Shown here: positions 35,970 through 44,736 of the stretch, one piece after another
Layout of the letters: each line of letters begins with the position of its first letter
Position numbering within the stretch: position 1 is the stretch's first letter
NCBI GenBank assembly: GCA_025656675.1
Contig: JAHXHN010000001.1
Span: 525,501 to 589,500 of the forward strand
From: Candidatus Thiodiazotropha sp. (ex Codakia rugifera)
Lineage (GTDB): Bacteria; Pseudomonadota; Gammaproteobacteria; Chromatiales; Chromatiaceae
Direction: 5' to 3'
DNA: 64,000 nt
Notes under the pieces: model-generated
Told to the model about the DNA's origin: nothing
Database searches by the model: none
Seen by the model: the letters and a program-made list of their open reading frames with translations, nothing else
Made by a program: the position numbers and the translations under genes

Positions 35970-36887
35970 TCAGACTTCACCCCAAAACATCGGCAGAGCC
36001 TGCCACTGCCACCACCTGCCCGGATTTAGTCGAATACGATGTTCAATATCACCCACCATCAGGGCAAGTAATTCCTCACTTGATTTGTCCGTCGCCTCGT
36101 AGACCGGCAAGAATCGGAGCGTCAACCTCTGACGATCCTCTTCAACACAGAAGGGTTGGAGCAAGGCACCTGCCTTTTTTGCGATCTTGACAGCACCATC
36201 CGGAAAATAGGCTTCACGACCAAAAAACGGTATCCCAACCAGGCCCGGACTACCTCGGGTATACGGAACATCGAGCAGGATAGCCACAGGATTAGTCTGT
36301 AGTGCTTGAAACAAAGGACGCATATTCGCTGCACCCGGCATTATAAAATCACTTCGATAACACTGTCGCAATCGGGAGAGCTTCAGCTTTCTATAAATAA
36401 ATTCAGGCTCCGGTAAGCCCCATGAATTATTTTCCTCATCATCTCTGGCCAAGGCACTTGTGGGAACACCATAAGCTGCTGCAGTAACACCCAACATCCA
36501 GAAACGACCCAGGTGCGCCCCTGCGAATATCAGCGGTTGCCCCTCTCTACGTGCAGCCAGAACCTGCTCGAAATTCTCAACTTGAATCGCTTGACCCACC
36601 TGTTCTGCTGTCTTCAAGCGCGGATAGTACCAGGTATCCAGAATCTCCCTCTGCTGGAGACTGTAGAAATAACGTGTCCATTCCCGGTATTTCTCCTCAG
36701 GAAGCCCTGGTATGGCGCGGCTCATTTGATGAGCAATCTGGGTAGCTAATGCCTCGTCTCTTCTATACTCGCCTCTACCATAAAGACTGGCCAGTCGATA
36801 GGATGCTTTGCGAGGCATATGTGATAATGCTGGAAAAAGCAGTCTGTACTTAAACTGGAGATCCAAGCGTTCAAACCGACTCCCCAT
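35970..36887 (-). CDS. LpxL/HtrB-like acyltransferase with altered catalytic motif
   Basis: 305 residues, matching the lipid A/lysophospholipid acyltransferase family (PF03279): central PLIFAGAHLGRFWMLG, AILLDVPYTRG, FFGREAYFPDGAVKIAKKAGA and C-terminal RIRLNPGRWWQWQALPMFW. The family needs His-x4-Glu/Asp; here the His is followed by Leu-Gly-Arg-Phe-Trp, so the acid is missing. No clear membrane anchor. Its place between a lipoprotein gene and the Wzt/Wzm exporter suggests a role with envelope lipids. It could be inactive, use another acid, or have changed chemistry. Confidence 0.8.
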   Translation of the reverse strand: MGSRFERLDLQFKYRLLFPALSHMPRKASYRLASLYGRGEYRRDEALATQIAHQMSRAIPGLPEEKYREWTRYFYSLQQREILDTWYYPRLKTAEQVGQAIQVENFEQVLAARREGQPLIFAGAHLGRFWMLGVTAAAYGVPTSALARDDEENNSWGLPEPEFIYRKLKLSRLRQCYRSDFIMPGAANMRPLFQALQTNPVAILLDVPYTRGSPGLVGIPFFGREAYFPDGAVKIAKKAGALLQPFCVEEDRQRLTLRFLPVYEATDKSSEELLALMVGDIEHRIRLNPGRWWQWQALPMFWGEV

Positions 36888-36970
36888 CTATACCACCCCG
36901 TGCATAAACTTTTTGTATCATCGTCAAGAAATACATTAATTCCGAATCGCCTGGCTGATTGGTCAACAGT

Positions 36971-38170
36971 CTAAGCAACCGGTTCCCACTGATGTGCCAT
37001 TTTAACCAGCCCCACCTCGCTGGACTCATGACGAACCCTGAACTGGCAACATATAGGACGCGAATCATAGACATGCAAACCACTTCGATCCAGCAGCCAA
37101 GCCTCCAAAGCATAATCGCCAGACATCAGCATGAGGGGATCGAAAACCAATCGCACACCATGGGTTGTCCCTTCAATAGGGAGCAGATTACATTGATCAA
37201 TCAAGGTCGACACCCCATAGACTTGTAGACCATCGTTTCTTATCAAGATCAGTCCGATATGGACATCCTCAACGGGGCGTGATCCAATTTCCGCTCGAAC
37301 CTTGATCGCAAAGGGGTCTCCAAATCGAAACAGCGGGACACCTTCAGCAGTATCGATGCCGCCTTCAAGTGAGACCTCGTGCAAGTAGACATCGCTGACA
37401 GCATCCATTTCCGGGGTCACTCTTTGGCTATTCGGTCTGGCACTCTGTCTGGCTCGTACATAATCCTGATAATCGTCGACGACTGTCGCCGAATCACCTT
37501 GCGCCTTCACCACCCCCGCCTCAAGCCAAATCGCCTGTTCACATAACTCCTTGACCTGATAGAGATTGTGAGAGCAAAACACCAGGGTTCGCTGTTCATC
37601 ACGAAACCGCATCATTCGGTCCATGCTTTTTTTCTGAAACAGCGCATCCCCAACCGATAAAGCCTCATCCACGATCAATACATCCGGTTCAATTGAAGTC
37701 ACCACAGAAAATGCAAGGCGTACAAACATCCCTGACGAGTAGGACTTTACCGGCCGGTGAACTGCATCACCAAGCTCTGAGAAAGCAATAATATCAGGCA
37801 TCCGCTGACTGGTTTCCGCAGCAGAAAGCCCGAGCACAGAACAGGCCAAACGAATATTTTCCAGGCCTGAAAACTCAGGATGAAAACCGGAGCCCAACTC
37901 AAGAATAGCCGATTTCCGACCCTCGATTTGCAGGGTACCCGTAGAAGGCGGCAGGGTACCTGCCAACAGTTTTAACAGGGTGGATTTACCCGCCCCGTTA
38001 TCTCCAATAACACCGAATGTCGCACCCTTCTCTATATTCAGGTCGATGGGTGCGAGGGCTTTGACTTCAGCATGAAAAGGTCGCCTCAATAGCCACTCTT
38101 TGAAGAGATCCAACGGCCTGGCATACTGCCGGTAGTGTTTAGATAGGTGACGGGCCTGGATTGCGTTCAC
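36971..38170 (-). CDS. wzt: ABC exporter ATPase with Wzt carbohydrate-binding C-terminal domain
   Basis: 399 residues. The nucleotide-binding domain holds Walker A GDNGAGKST (about 56-64), ABC signature YSSGMFVRLAFSV and Walker B VLIVDEALSVGDALF. The C-terminal 150 residues form a Wzt_C-like beta-sandwich (KVRAEIGSRPVEDVHIGLIL) that in homologues reads the polymer's terminal cap before export. The start is GTG at 38170, overlapping the permease stop by GTGA. Gives ABC-dependent O-antigen-type export with the permease upstream. Confidence 0.92.
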   Translation of the reverse strand: MNAIQARHLSKHYRQYARPLDLFKEWLLRRPFHAEVKALAPIDLNIEKGATFGVIGDNGAGKSTLLKLLAGTLPPSTGTLQIEGRKSAILELGSGFHPEFSGLENIRLACSVLGLSAAETSQRMPDIIAFSELGDAVHRPVKSYSSGMFVRLAFSVVTSIEPDVLIVDEALSVGDALFQKKSMDRMMRFRDEQRTLVFCSHNLYQVKELCEQAIWLEAGVVKAQGDSATVVDDYQDYVRARQSARPNSQRVTPEMDAVSDVYLHEVSLEGGIDTAEGVPLFRFGDPFAIKVRAEIGSRPVEDVHIGLILIRNDGLQVYGVSTLIDQCNLLPIEGTTHGVRLVFDPLMLMSGDYALEAWLLDRSGLHVYDSRPICCQFRVRHESSEVGLVKMAHQWEPVA

Positions 38171-39003
38171 AGAAAATCCTTCGCACGGTGTTGCAGACGC
38201 ATGAATAACATACCCGTCGCCCCCAACAACACCAGACAGGCCGCACCTAGGACCAACAGGTTATCGACGGGCCACTGGCTTTCGAGAATGATCGAACGAT
38301 AGGCTTGAACAAGCCATGTCATCGGGTTGCTTTCGATGATAGGGCGGTAGTCTGCTGGAATCATCTCCAGCGGATAGATGATCGGTGTGGTGAAGAATAG
38401 CGCCAACATCAACATTGGAATCACCTGGCCTACATCTTTAACGAACACCGATAAAATCGCTACCACCGGTGCCAAAGCGAATGTCAACAGCAACCTCAGA
38501 CCGATCATTACCGGCAACAAAAACAGCGTAATACCAGGGACATACCCCATGACCCAAGCCGCCATAATCAGTATAAAAAGGCCGATAAGCTCCTGTACCA
38601 GAGTGCTAATCGCTGCGACCGCCGGAAATACGATGGCCGGCATCTGTGTCTTCAATAACAGATCGCGATTCTCCATTAAACTGGAACTGGCGCGCTGCAA
38701 TCCATCCTGGAGTGCACTGAAAGGCACCAGGGCAGCAAACAGGTAGAGTGCGAAGTCACCGCTGCCTCCATCCGGACGAAAGCTGATCTTCATGATCCCC
38801 GAGAAAACAAAGCTATAGACAAGCAGAAGAAACAACGGTTGTGCCAGCAGCCATAGCGGCCCAAGCAGGGTACCTTTGATTCTCAGCAGGGTATCCCGCC
38901 GCGCCATTAAGAATAAGCTTTGGCGATGATGATAGAGATCGAGGTAGAGCTTAAACAATCGCTTAATGAATCCTGTCCGGATAGGTGGAGGAGCATAATA
39001 CAT
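38167..39003 (-). CDS. wzm: ABC-2 polysaccharide exporter permease
   Basis: 278 residues from ATG 39003 (MYYAPPPIRTGF), with AAGGAG 9 bases upstream; the longer frame to 39144 lacks a ribosome site. Six membrane helices of the ABC2 permease type: RRDTLLRIKGTLLGPLWLLAQPL at the start, and the FFTTPIIYPLEMIPADYR loop typical of Wzm/TagG. Moves undecaprenyl-linked polysaccharide across the inner membrane with Wzt. It is divergent from the Gtr-type set at 39211; the shared promoter region is only about 200 bases. Confidence 0.92.
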   Translation of the reverse strand: MYYAPPPIRTGFIKRLFKLYLDLYHHRQSLFLMARRDTLLRIKGTLLGPLWLLAQPLFLLLVYSFVFSGIMKISFRPDGGSGDFALYLFAALVPFSALQDGLQRASSSLMENRDLLLKTQMPAIVFPAVAAISTLVQELIGLFILIMAAWVMGYVPGITLFLLPVMIGLRLLLTFALAPVVAILSVFVKDVGQVIPMLMLALFFTTPIIYPLEMIPADYRPIIESNPMTWLVQAYRSIILESQWPVDNLLVLGAACLVLLGATGMLFMRLQHRAKDFL

Positions 39004-39210
39004 CAGTTGCTTCTCCTTGCCGAGTGAGTCCCAGCCAGGTCTCCTTCCATCACCATCAACCCACCGGCAGAGAGTCGCCTTGAATCTCAATTTCATGGTA
39101 ACGTCTAATGAGAAATAAGAGTAGACATATCCCAGCGAAAGCATTGATTTTAAGGACAGTCACATCGAAAGACACCCCACAAACACGTTATAAAGTAACT
39201 CAGGCCACTT

Positions 39211-40992
39211 GTGACATTACACCCCTACGCAAAGACGCCAGCCTACCTGATCGGTTTGCTGGCATTGTCCTTTCTCATCCACCAAGATGCGCTATCCGGT
39301 TATTGGCGATTTGATGATGGCTGGCTACTGGACTTTTCAAGCCGATTCTCACCCTGGGACTATTTCCTGAACCCAGCAATAACCCGCGGTTATTCACTCA
39401 ACAACCTGACGCCGTTCAATCCTTTCATCTATGACCTGAATCTTTGGCTATTCGGTCTCTCACCCAAGGGTTTCTATTTTCAGCACCTAGCAACCCTGAC
39501 AGGCTGCGCCATTGCCAGCTTCTTTTTACTACGTCTTTGGATACCCCCATTATTCGCCTTCCTGGGTGCCGCAGCCTTCCTGGTTGGGGCACCCACCCTT
39601 TTTGTCGCCCAGCAACTCATGGTTGGGCACTATATTGCCGGTCTGTTTTTTTCCATTCTTGCTATCTACACCTATCTGATCGGACTGGACAGACAGAACT
39701 GGTGGCTAGTCGCTCTGGCAACCCTTTTTTACCTCCTTGCAACCACATGCAAGGAGATCTATTTTCCTTTGCCTTTTGTGTTGCTGTTCTTCCAGCGAGG
39801 CAGTTTGACTACCCGCCTCTATCACATTATCCCTATGATCAGCTGGTCAGTCTGCTATCTCTTCTGGCGTCTCATCGCACTTGGCTCATTTGTAGGCGGG
39901 TATGATTCGGGTGGTCAAGCGTTTTCGATAGTGACCTCCCTAGAGGTATTCTCAACCATTCCCTTCCTGCTCTTTGGTGAGGGTTACCGTGGTCTGGCAG
40001 CAACCCTGTTCTTCCTCGCCCTGCTCGGGTATGCGGCAAAAAACCGGGGTGTTAATTTACCTTTACTCACGGTTGGGCTACTTGCTGTGGTGCTACCCCT
40101 TGTACCATTGAGCAACTATCCGGGAATCACTCAACCAAACCGTTATTTACTGCTTCCCTGGTGGCTCATATCTATGACCCTGGCTGTCGTTTTAGCACGC
40201 ATCCCGGTGCTCAACCTATGGGTAAAACCAATCGCAGGCTCACTCTTCATTGCGGCCGCAGCAGTACATGGCTTGCAAGAACAAAATAATTTACGCCCCA
40301 AGCTTGACCAATTTGATGCAACCTATAATCTCTTTCTGAAATCAACACCTGAGGCTATTTTCTATTCCGAAGCGATCAAGGATGCCTACTATCTGGATAC
40401 GGTGTTGAATGGGGCCAGAAACACTCAGGCAAGGCTGGGTGGCAAGAAAGCCGAACATATTGGGATTATCGTACATAAGAGTAGTTTGCCTTTAGTGGAC
40501 ACCGCACAACACACCGTCTGGTCGTACGATGGCACTTGTCGTTGTATGCGTGATATCTCGGAAACAGTGTCAGCATCAATACCTCAGAGCAATACCAGAA
40601 AACCAAACATTCTCATCGTCGCCATCAAACCACCCTACCCACCTTTGTTTGAATTTGGCGAAGGTAGATCAAAGCTCACTCAATTTCCTGGTGCTGAACT
40701 GCACATCGAGGGCCAGGTTATACTTCCAGCCGGAGACCTTGAGCATGAATTGATACTGATTACACCTGAAAGACCCAAGCGTTATAGTATTACAGCGCTC
40801 TCTCACCGGGATGAGGATTCAGATTCATCCTCATTTGAGTTTCAATTGTCGCTCCACTACTCAGACCAGCCATCTTCCCGATATGCTGCAGAACAATCCT
40901 GCCTGCTGATACGCTCAGCCCTGACCCCATTGCAAATCCTTTCAAGTGACAATCAATCTGCGTGCAAAGGATTATCATCCACCAGCCAATGA
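39211..40992 (+). CDS. Polytopic GT-C-like membrane glycosyltransferase
   Basis: 593 residues from GTG 39211 (weak ribosome site). About ten N-terminal membrane helices, with an acidic first periplasmic loop SGYWRFDDGWLL, the position where GT-C enzymes hold catalytic acids, then a periplasmic C-terminal domain of about 200 residues. No family name is certain. It is translationally coupled (ATGA) to gtrA and then gtrB, so it probably plays the GtrC role: adding a sugar from undecaprenyl phosphate to the exported glycan in the periplasm. Confidence 0.68.
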   Translation: MTLHPYAKTPAYLIGLLALSFLIHQDALSGYWRFDDGWLLDFSSRFSPWDYFLNPAITRGYSLNNLTPFNPFIYDLNLWLFGLSPKGFYFQHLATLTGCAIASFFLLRLWIPPLFAFLGAAAFLVGAPTLFVAQQLMVGHYIAGLFFSILAIYTYLIGLDRQNWWLVALATLFYLLATTCKEIYFPLPFVLLFFQRGSLTTRLYHIIPMISWSVCYLFWRLIALGSFVGGYDSGGQAFSIVTSLEVFSTIPFLLFGEGYRGLAATLFFLALLGYAAKNRGVNLPLLTVGLLAVVLPLVPLSNYPGITQPNRYLLLPWWLISMTLAVVLARIPVLNLWVKPIAGSLFIAAAAVHGLQEQNNLRPKLDQFDATYNLFLKSTPEAIFYSEAIKDAYYLDTVLNGARNTQARLGGKKAEHIGIIVHKSSLPLVDTAQHTVWSYDGTCRCMRDISETVSASIPQSNTRKPNILIVAIKPPYPPLFEFGEGRSKLTQFPGAELHIEGQVILPAGDLEHELILITPERPKRYSITALSHRDEDSDSSSFEFQLSLHYSDQPSSRYAAEQSCLLIRSALTPLQILSSDNQSACKGLSSTSQ

Positions 40993-41405
40993 ATCTCCTG
41001 ACACTAGCCTCCTTGAGGAAAAAATTAGTCTCTCGCCAATTTTTACGATATCTTTTGGTGGGTGCTATCGCCTGGGTGGTCGATTTTGCAATCTTCATCG
41101 CACTCTACCCAGTGACCGGCATTGTTGGCGCGCAAACACTCGCCAGGATTGCCGGGGCATTAGTCTCATTTACCGGACACAAAGTGTTTGTCTTTGATGA
41201 TAGGCAGTTCAGTCAGGGTAAGGTTTGGCGCCAGGCATTTCAGTATTCGTTGCTTTGGCTGTTTTCATATGCCCTTAGTGTCGGCTGTATCCTCTTTTTT
41301 GTTGATTTTTTCATGCTTCACCCAGTTGCATCTAAACTGATCACGGAAGTGATCATTATCATTATTAATTTTGTTACGATGAGGCGATTCATCTTTTCCT
41401 CATGA
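40989..41405 (+). CDS. gtrA: GtrA-family membrane protein
   Basis: 138 residues from ATG 40989, overlapping the preceding stop as ATGA. Four membrane helices with the PF04138 pattern: QFLRYLLVGAIAWVVDFAIF, then RIAGALVSFTGHKVFVF and a C-terminal IINFVTMRRFIF. GtrA proteins are thought to flip undecaprenyl-phosphate-sugar or assist GtrB. It lies between the GT-C protein and GtrB, a complete Gtr set. Confidence 0.9.
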   Translation: MNLLTLASLRKKLVSRQFLRYLLVGAIAWVVDFAIFIALYPVTGIVGAQTLARIAGALVSFTGHKVFVFDDRQFSQGKVWRQAFQYSLLWLFSYALSVGCILFFVDFFMLHPVASKLITEVIIIIINFVTMRRFIFSS

Positions 41406-41418
41406 GCTGGAGTTTTTC

Positions 41419-42369
41419 ATGCTTATTTCATTAATCATTCCGATCTACAATGAGCAATCCGGCCTAGGGCAATTCTGGCAGGCACTGAATATCGTTCTCT
41501 GCAGCAGTCAATATAACTTTGAAGTCATTTTAGTGGATGATGGTTCGACAGACAGCTCCTGGCAATCAATATCGGCAATAACCACAAGCAGTAGTGAAGA
41601 TATTCAAGTACAGGGTTTACGCCTCAGCAGAAACTTTGGCAAAGAAGCCGCCATACTGGCCGGTCTGCGCCAGGCATTGGGAAGTGCGACAATTGTTTTG
41701 GATGCAGATCTTCAACACCCGCCAGCTCTCATTCCTCAAATGCTATCACTCTGGGATGGTGGCAAGGTTAAAATAGTCGAAGCAGTCAAACGAAAACGCC
41801 AGGATGAGTCACTTTTAAGGGGAGTCGGCGCAAAACTCTACTATCGTGCATTCAGACTCTCCAGCGGATTGAATATGGACGGTTCCAGCGACTTTAAACT
41901 GCTTGATCGCCAGGTAGTAGATCAATACATCGCACTTCCTGAAGTGGGTCGCTTTTTCCGTGGCTTGACTACATGGCTCGGTTTCAGTTCAGTCGCGATA
42001 GAGTTCGACCCCCCACAAAGACAAACCGGTAGAAGCAGCTGGAGCGTCAACAATTTATTAAATCTGGCACGATCCACAATTATCAGCTTTTCCTCACTTC
42101 CATTGAGAGCTGTCACCTGGCTTGGAGGTCTTGGCGTTCTATTCAGCATTGGACTTACCCTACAAACACTCTGGTATCAGTGGCAGGGCCTTGCTGAAGA
42201 GGGATTCCCTACCGTCATTCTGCTTATACTCGGCATGGGTAGTATGATTCTGCTCGGCCTGGGATTGATTGGAGAGTACATCGCTGAAATCTACTGGGAA
42301 GTTAAGCGTAGACCAACTTATGTCATTGCCGAATCATCTTCACCACCGGTTCAGAGCAACCCGAACTGA
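41419..42369 (+). CDS. gtrB: GtrB-like undecaprenyl-phosphate glycosyltransferase
   Basis: 316 residues. The GT2 domain (SLIIPIYNEQSGLGQF, VDDGSTDSSW, LDADLQHPP, RNFGKEAAILAGL) and two C-terminal membrane helices (VTWLGGLGVLFSIGLTLQTL; VILLILGMGSMILLGLGLIG) followed by the IGEYIAEIYWEVKRRPTYVI signature are exact marks of GtrB/bactoprenol glucosyltransferases. It makes undecaprenyl-phosphate-sugar for the GT-C partner. 13 bases after gtrA. Confidence 0.94.
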   Translation: MLISLIIPIYNEQSGLGQFWQALNIVLCSSQYNFEVILVDDGSTDSSWQSISAITTSSSEDIQVQGLRLSRNFGKEAAILAGLRQALGSATIVLDADLQHPPALIPQMLSLWDGGKVKIVEAVKRKRQDESLLRGVGAKLYYRAFRLSSGLNMDGSSDFKLLDRQVVDQYIALPEVGRFFRGLTTWLGFSSVAIEFDPPQRQTGRSSWSVNNLLNLARSTIISFSSLPLRAVTWLGGLGVLFSIGLTLQTLWYQWQGLAEEGFPTVILLILGMGSMILLGLGLIGEYIAEIYWEVKRRPTYVIAESSSPPVQSNPN

Positions 42370-42460
42370 ACCATTCGTGAATATGGCCGATCTAACTCAC
42401 TTTTTCGATATACACCCAAAATAATTTAAACAGACTCTCCAGAGAGGTAAATTCTATATT

Positions 42461-43153
42461 ATGAAATTCAGCAAGCTTACACTATCTACTCTATTTCTAC
42501 TCTTGTCTCACAATTGTTTTGCAATTGATTTATCAACACAAAAACAGAAATACAGTTACGCTGTCGGTATACAGTTTGGACAAATGCTACGCGCACAAGA
42601 TATTACCGACCTGGATATTGATGTATTCTCAGCAGCAATTGCTGACTATCTAAGTAATACAACCCCTCAACTCTCACAGCCACAGATGCGTGAAAGCTTA
42701 AAGCTGCACTATCAGCAACGACAAATTGAACGTACGAAAACCGCGACTGAAAACAATACAAAAGGCGCTCTTTTCAGGAAGAAAAATGGTCAACGAGATA
42801 ATGTTACTACCCTTGATAACGGCTTACAATTAGAAGTACTGAAGGCCGGTGACGGTCCCTCACCAACAGCCAAAGACAAAGTAGCAGTTCACTACCAAGG
42901 CACACTAATTGACGGAAGTGTCTTCGACAGTTCTTACTCACGGGGTAAGCCGATACAGTTTAATCTGAATAATGTCGTAGCAGGTTTCAGAGAAGCTATA
43001 GTACGAATGAAACCGGGTGCGAAATGGCGCGTCGTCATGCCCCCTGAAATGGCATATGGAGAAACAGGTGCCGGTAAAAAAATAGGTCCCAATGAGACCT
43101 TAGTCTTCGAAATTGAATATATTGGACTTGCAGCCGATCCTGCCATGAAATAG
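42461..43153 (+). CDS. Periplasmic FKBP-type peptidyl-prolyl isomerase (Mip/FkpA-like)
   Basis: 230 residues. Signal peptide (TLSTLFLLLSHNCFA); N-terminal dimerization domain (KYSYAVGIQFGQMLRAQ, about 25-90); C-terminal FKBP domain with VAVHYQGTLIDGSVFDSSYSR, VAGFREAI and a final ETLVFEIEYIGL. The aromatic-pocket residues of active FKBPs (Tyr, Phe, Asp, Trp in GAKWRVVMP) are all present. A folding helper in the periplasm, separate from the parvulin at 31982. Followed by a terminator hairpin. Confidence 0.93.
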   Translation: MKFSKLTLSTLFLLLSHNCFAIDLSTQKQKYSYAVGIQFGQMLRAQDITDLDIDVFSAAIADYLSNTTPQLSQPQMRESLKLHYQQRQIERTKTATENNTKGALFRKKNGQRDNVTTLDNGLQLEVLKAGDGPSPTAKDKVAVHYQGTLIDGSVFDSSYSRGKPIQFNLNNVVAGFREAIVRMKPGAKWRVVMPPEMAYGETGAGKKIGPNETLVFEIEYIGLAADPAMK

Positions 43154-43177
43154 GTCAATATCAAACTCAACTTCCAC

Positions 43178-43230
43178 CCTCACTGATCTATTCAAATTAT
43201 GGTTAGATCAGTGAGGCGACACATTTTTTT
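43178..43230 (+). terminator. Terminator after FKBP gene
   Basis: CCTCACTGATCTA (43178-43190) and TAGATCAGTGAGG (43204-43216), perfect 13-base stem with 13-base loop, followed by CGACACA and seven T. The rest of the gap to 43416 is A+T-rich with no other gene seen. Confidence 0.78.
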
Positions 43231-43416
43231 ACATTTATCTTTTTTGTTTATTCTCAATTAATACTTTCTATTACTCTATAATACAGATTACCAGCATTAA
43301 TGAGCAATTGGCTTCGATCTTTTTTATAATTCAAGATCAGACTTGAAACCAACTTGAGCATTTTGGCTCGTAAGCACATACTTTTTTGAATACAATATGT
43401 TTGGGTCGAATCTGTT

Positions 43417-44703
43417 TTGTCTTACAGCGTTCTCAATATACAAACTCTAGCCAATCGCCAAATTCTGGGCTTCCATCTGGATACTCCCTCACAGGATCTA
43501 ACTGATTCAAGCGATCAACTTCTCTTAACTGGCTGGGTAGCCAGCCCAAATGACCCTATTTCATATCTTGAAATCAGGGATAGTCACGACAATGCCTCAT
43601 GTTGTCTCCATACATTTTCTCTGAACGTTGAAAGACCCGATGTAGTTAATCATCTATCCAACTGTACGATTAATCGGAGATGTGGCTTTACCACCTATCT
43701 CACTGTACTGGGATTAGCAGACAACAGTGTGCTGTTATTAAACGCTCATATGGTTTCCGGAGAGAAGGTTACACTCTGTAAGATAACATTAAACCGCACA
43801 CCCACCAGCACCCACTTCAACCCCAAGTTACATCCCATCATTATTACAACCATAGGTAGAACTGGATCAACCTTGCTCATGCAACTGTTGGCAAAGCACC
43901 CCTCCATCATCGCTTCGAACCAACATCCTTATGAAACCTTTGCACTGGAGTATTGGCTGCATTTAGTCAACCACCAGCTCCATTCACCACATACTTTTCT
44001 ATCCCCCATTGACCAACAGCGTTTCGAACGTGATTTCATGTCAAATGAACAACAACGCAACTGGTTCCAAGAAAAGTATTACAAAAAGGGGTTGTATTTT
44101 TGTCAACAAGCAATCGAGGATTATTATCACCAGATAGGTGTACAGCAAGATAAAAATAATATGAGTTATTTTGCTGAGAAAATCCCCTATTTTGCCGGCG
44201 CTGAAACCACCACATGGCGTCAACTCAGCTTAGTCGTTCGTGAACTCTATCCATATGCCAGAGAAATTATACTAGTACGTGATTTTCGAGATATGGTGCT
44301 TTCTGCACTACACTTTGGTGCAAGAGATAACGCCACAATAGATTTAGAAAGCGAAAAACCAACAGCCTATCTTAATGTAACAAATGAAGTCAGTGAATTC
44401 AGTCAATACTACAAATGCTACCAAAAAAACGCGCTATTAGTACGTTATGAAGATCTGCTACTCGATACAACATCTACCCTCAGAGAAATATTTACCTATC
44501 TTTCTATCTCTGCTAGTGATGAGAGTGTAGATGCTATATCTTGCCATATACCCCAAGTCGATCAATCCCACCAACAACACATTACCAGTAAATCGGTTTC
44601 ACATTCCATACAGCGTTGGAAAAGAGAGCTGATACCACAACTGCAATACAAGTATACAAATGCTTTTAGGGATAACTTAAATCTGTTCGGCTACGACGCT
44701 TGA
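43417..44703 (+). CDS. Sulfotransferase-family protein with N-terminal accessory domain
   Basis: 428 residues. The C-terminal 290 residues carry the sulfotransferase PAPS-binding loop IGRTGSTLLMQLL (about 143-155), an EIILVRDFRDMVLSAL motif as the 3-prime phosphate site (about 285-300), and a LVRYEDLLLDTTSTL region. The first 120 residues look like a beta-sandwich (LLLTGWVASPNDPISYLEIRD) of unknown role. The only upstream start in frame is TTG at 43417; no Met occurs before about residue 108. The gene is visibly more A+T-rich than neighbours, suggesting transfer. It probably sulfates a surface glycan. Confidence 0.78.
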   Translation: MSYSVLNIQTLANRQILGFHLDTPSQDLTDSSDQLLLTGWVASPNDPISYLEIRDSHDNASCCLHTFSLNVERPDVVNHLSNCTINRRCGFTTYLTVLGLADNSVLLLNAHMVSGEKVTLCKITLNRTPTSTHFNPKLHPIIITTIGRTGSTLLMQLLAKHPSIIASNQHPYETFALEYWLHLVNHQLHSPHTFLSPIDQQRFERDFMSNEQQRNWFQEKYYKKGLYFCQQAIEDYYHQIGVQQDKNNMSYFAEKIPYFAGAETTTWRQLSLVVRELYPYAREIILVRDFRDMVLSALHFGARDNATIDLESEKPTAYLNVTNEVSEFSQYYKCYQKNALLVRYEDLLLDTTSTLREIFTYLSISASDESVDAISCHIPQVDQSHQQHITSKSVSHSIQRWKRELIPQLQYKYTNAFRDNLNLFGYDA

Positions 44704-44736
44704 GTAACTTAGTTGACCCTAACCCCGTTAAATCAT

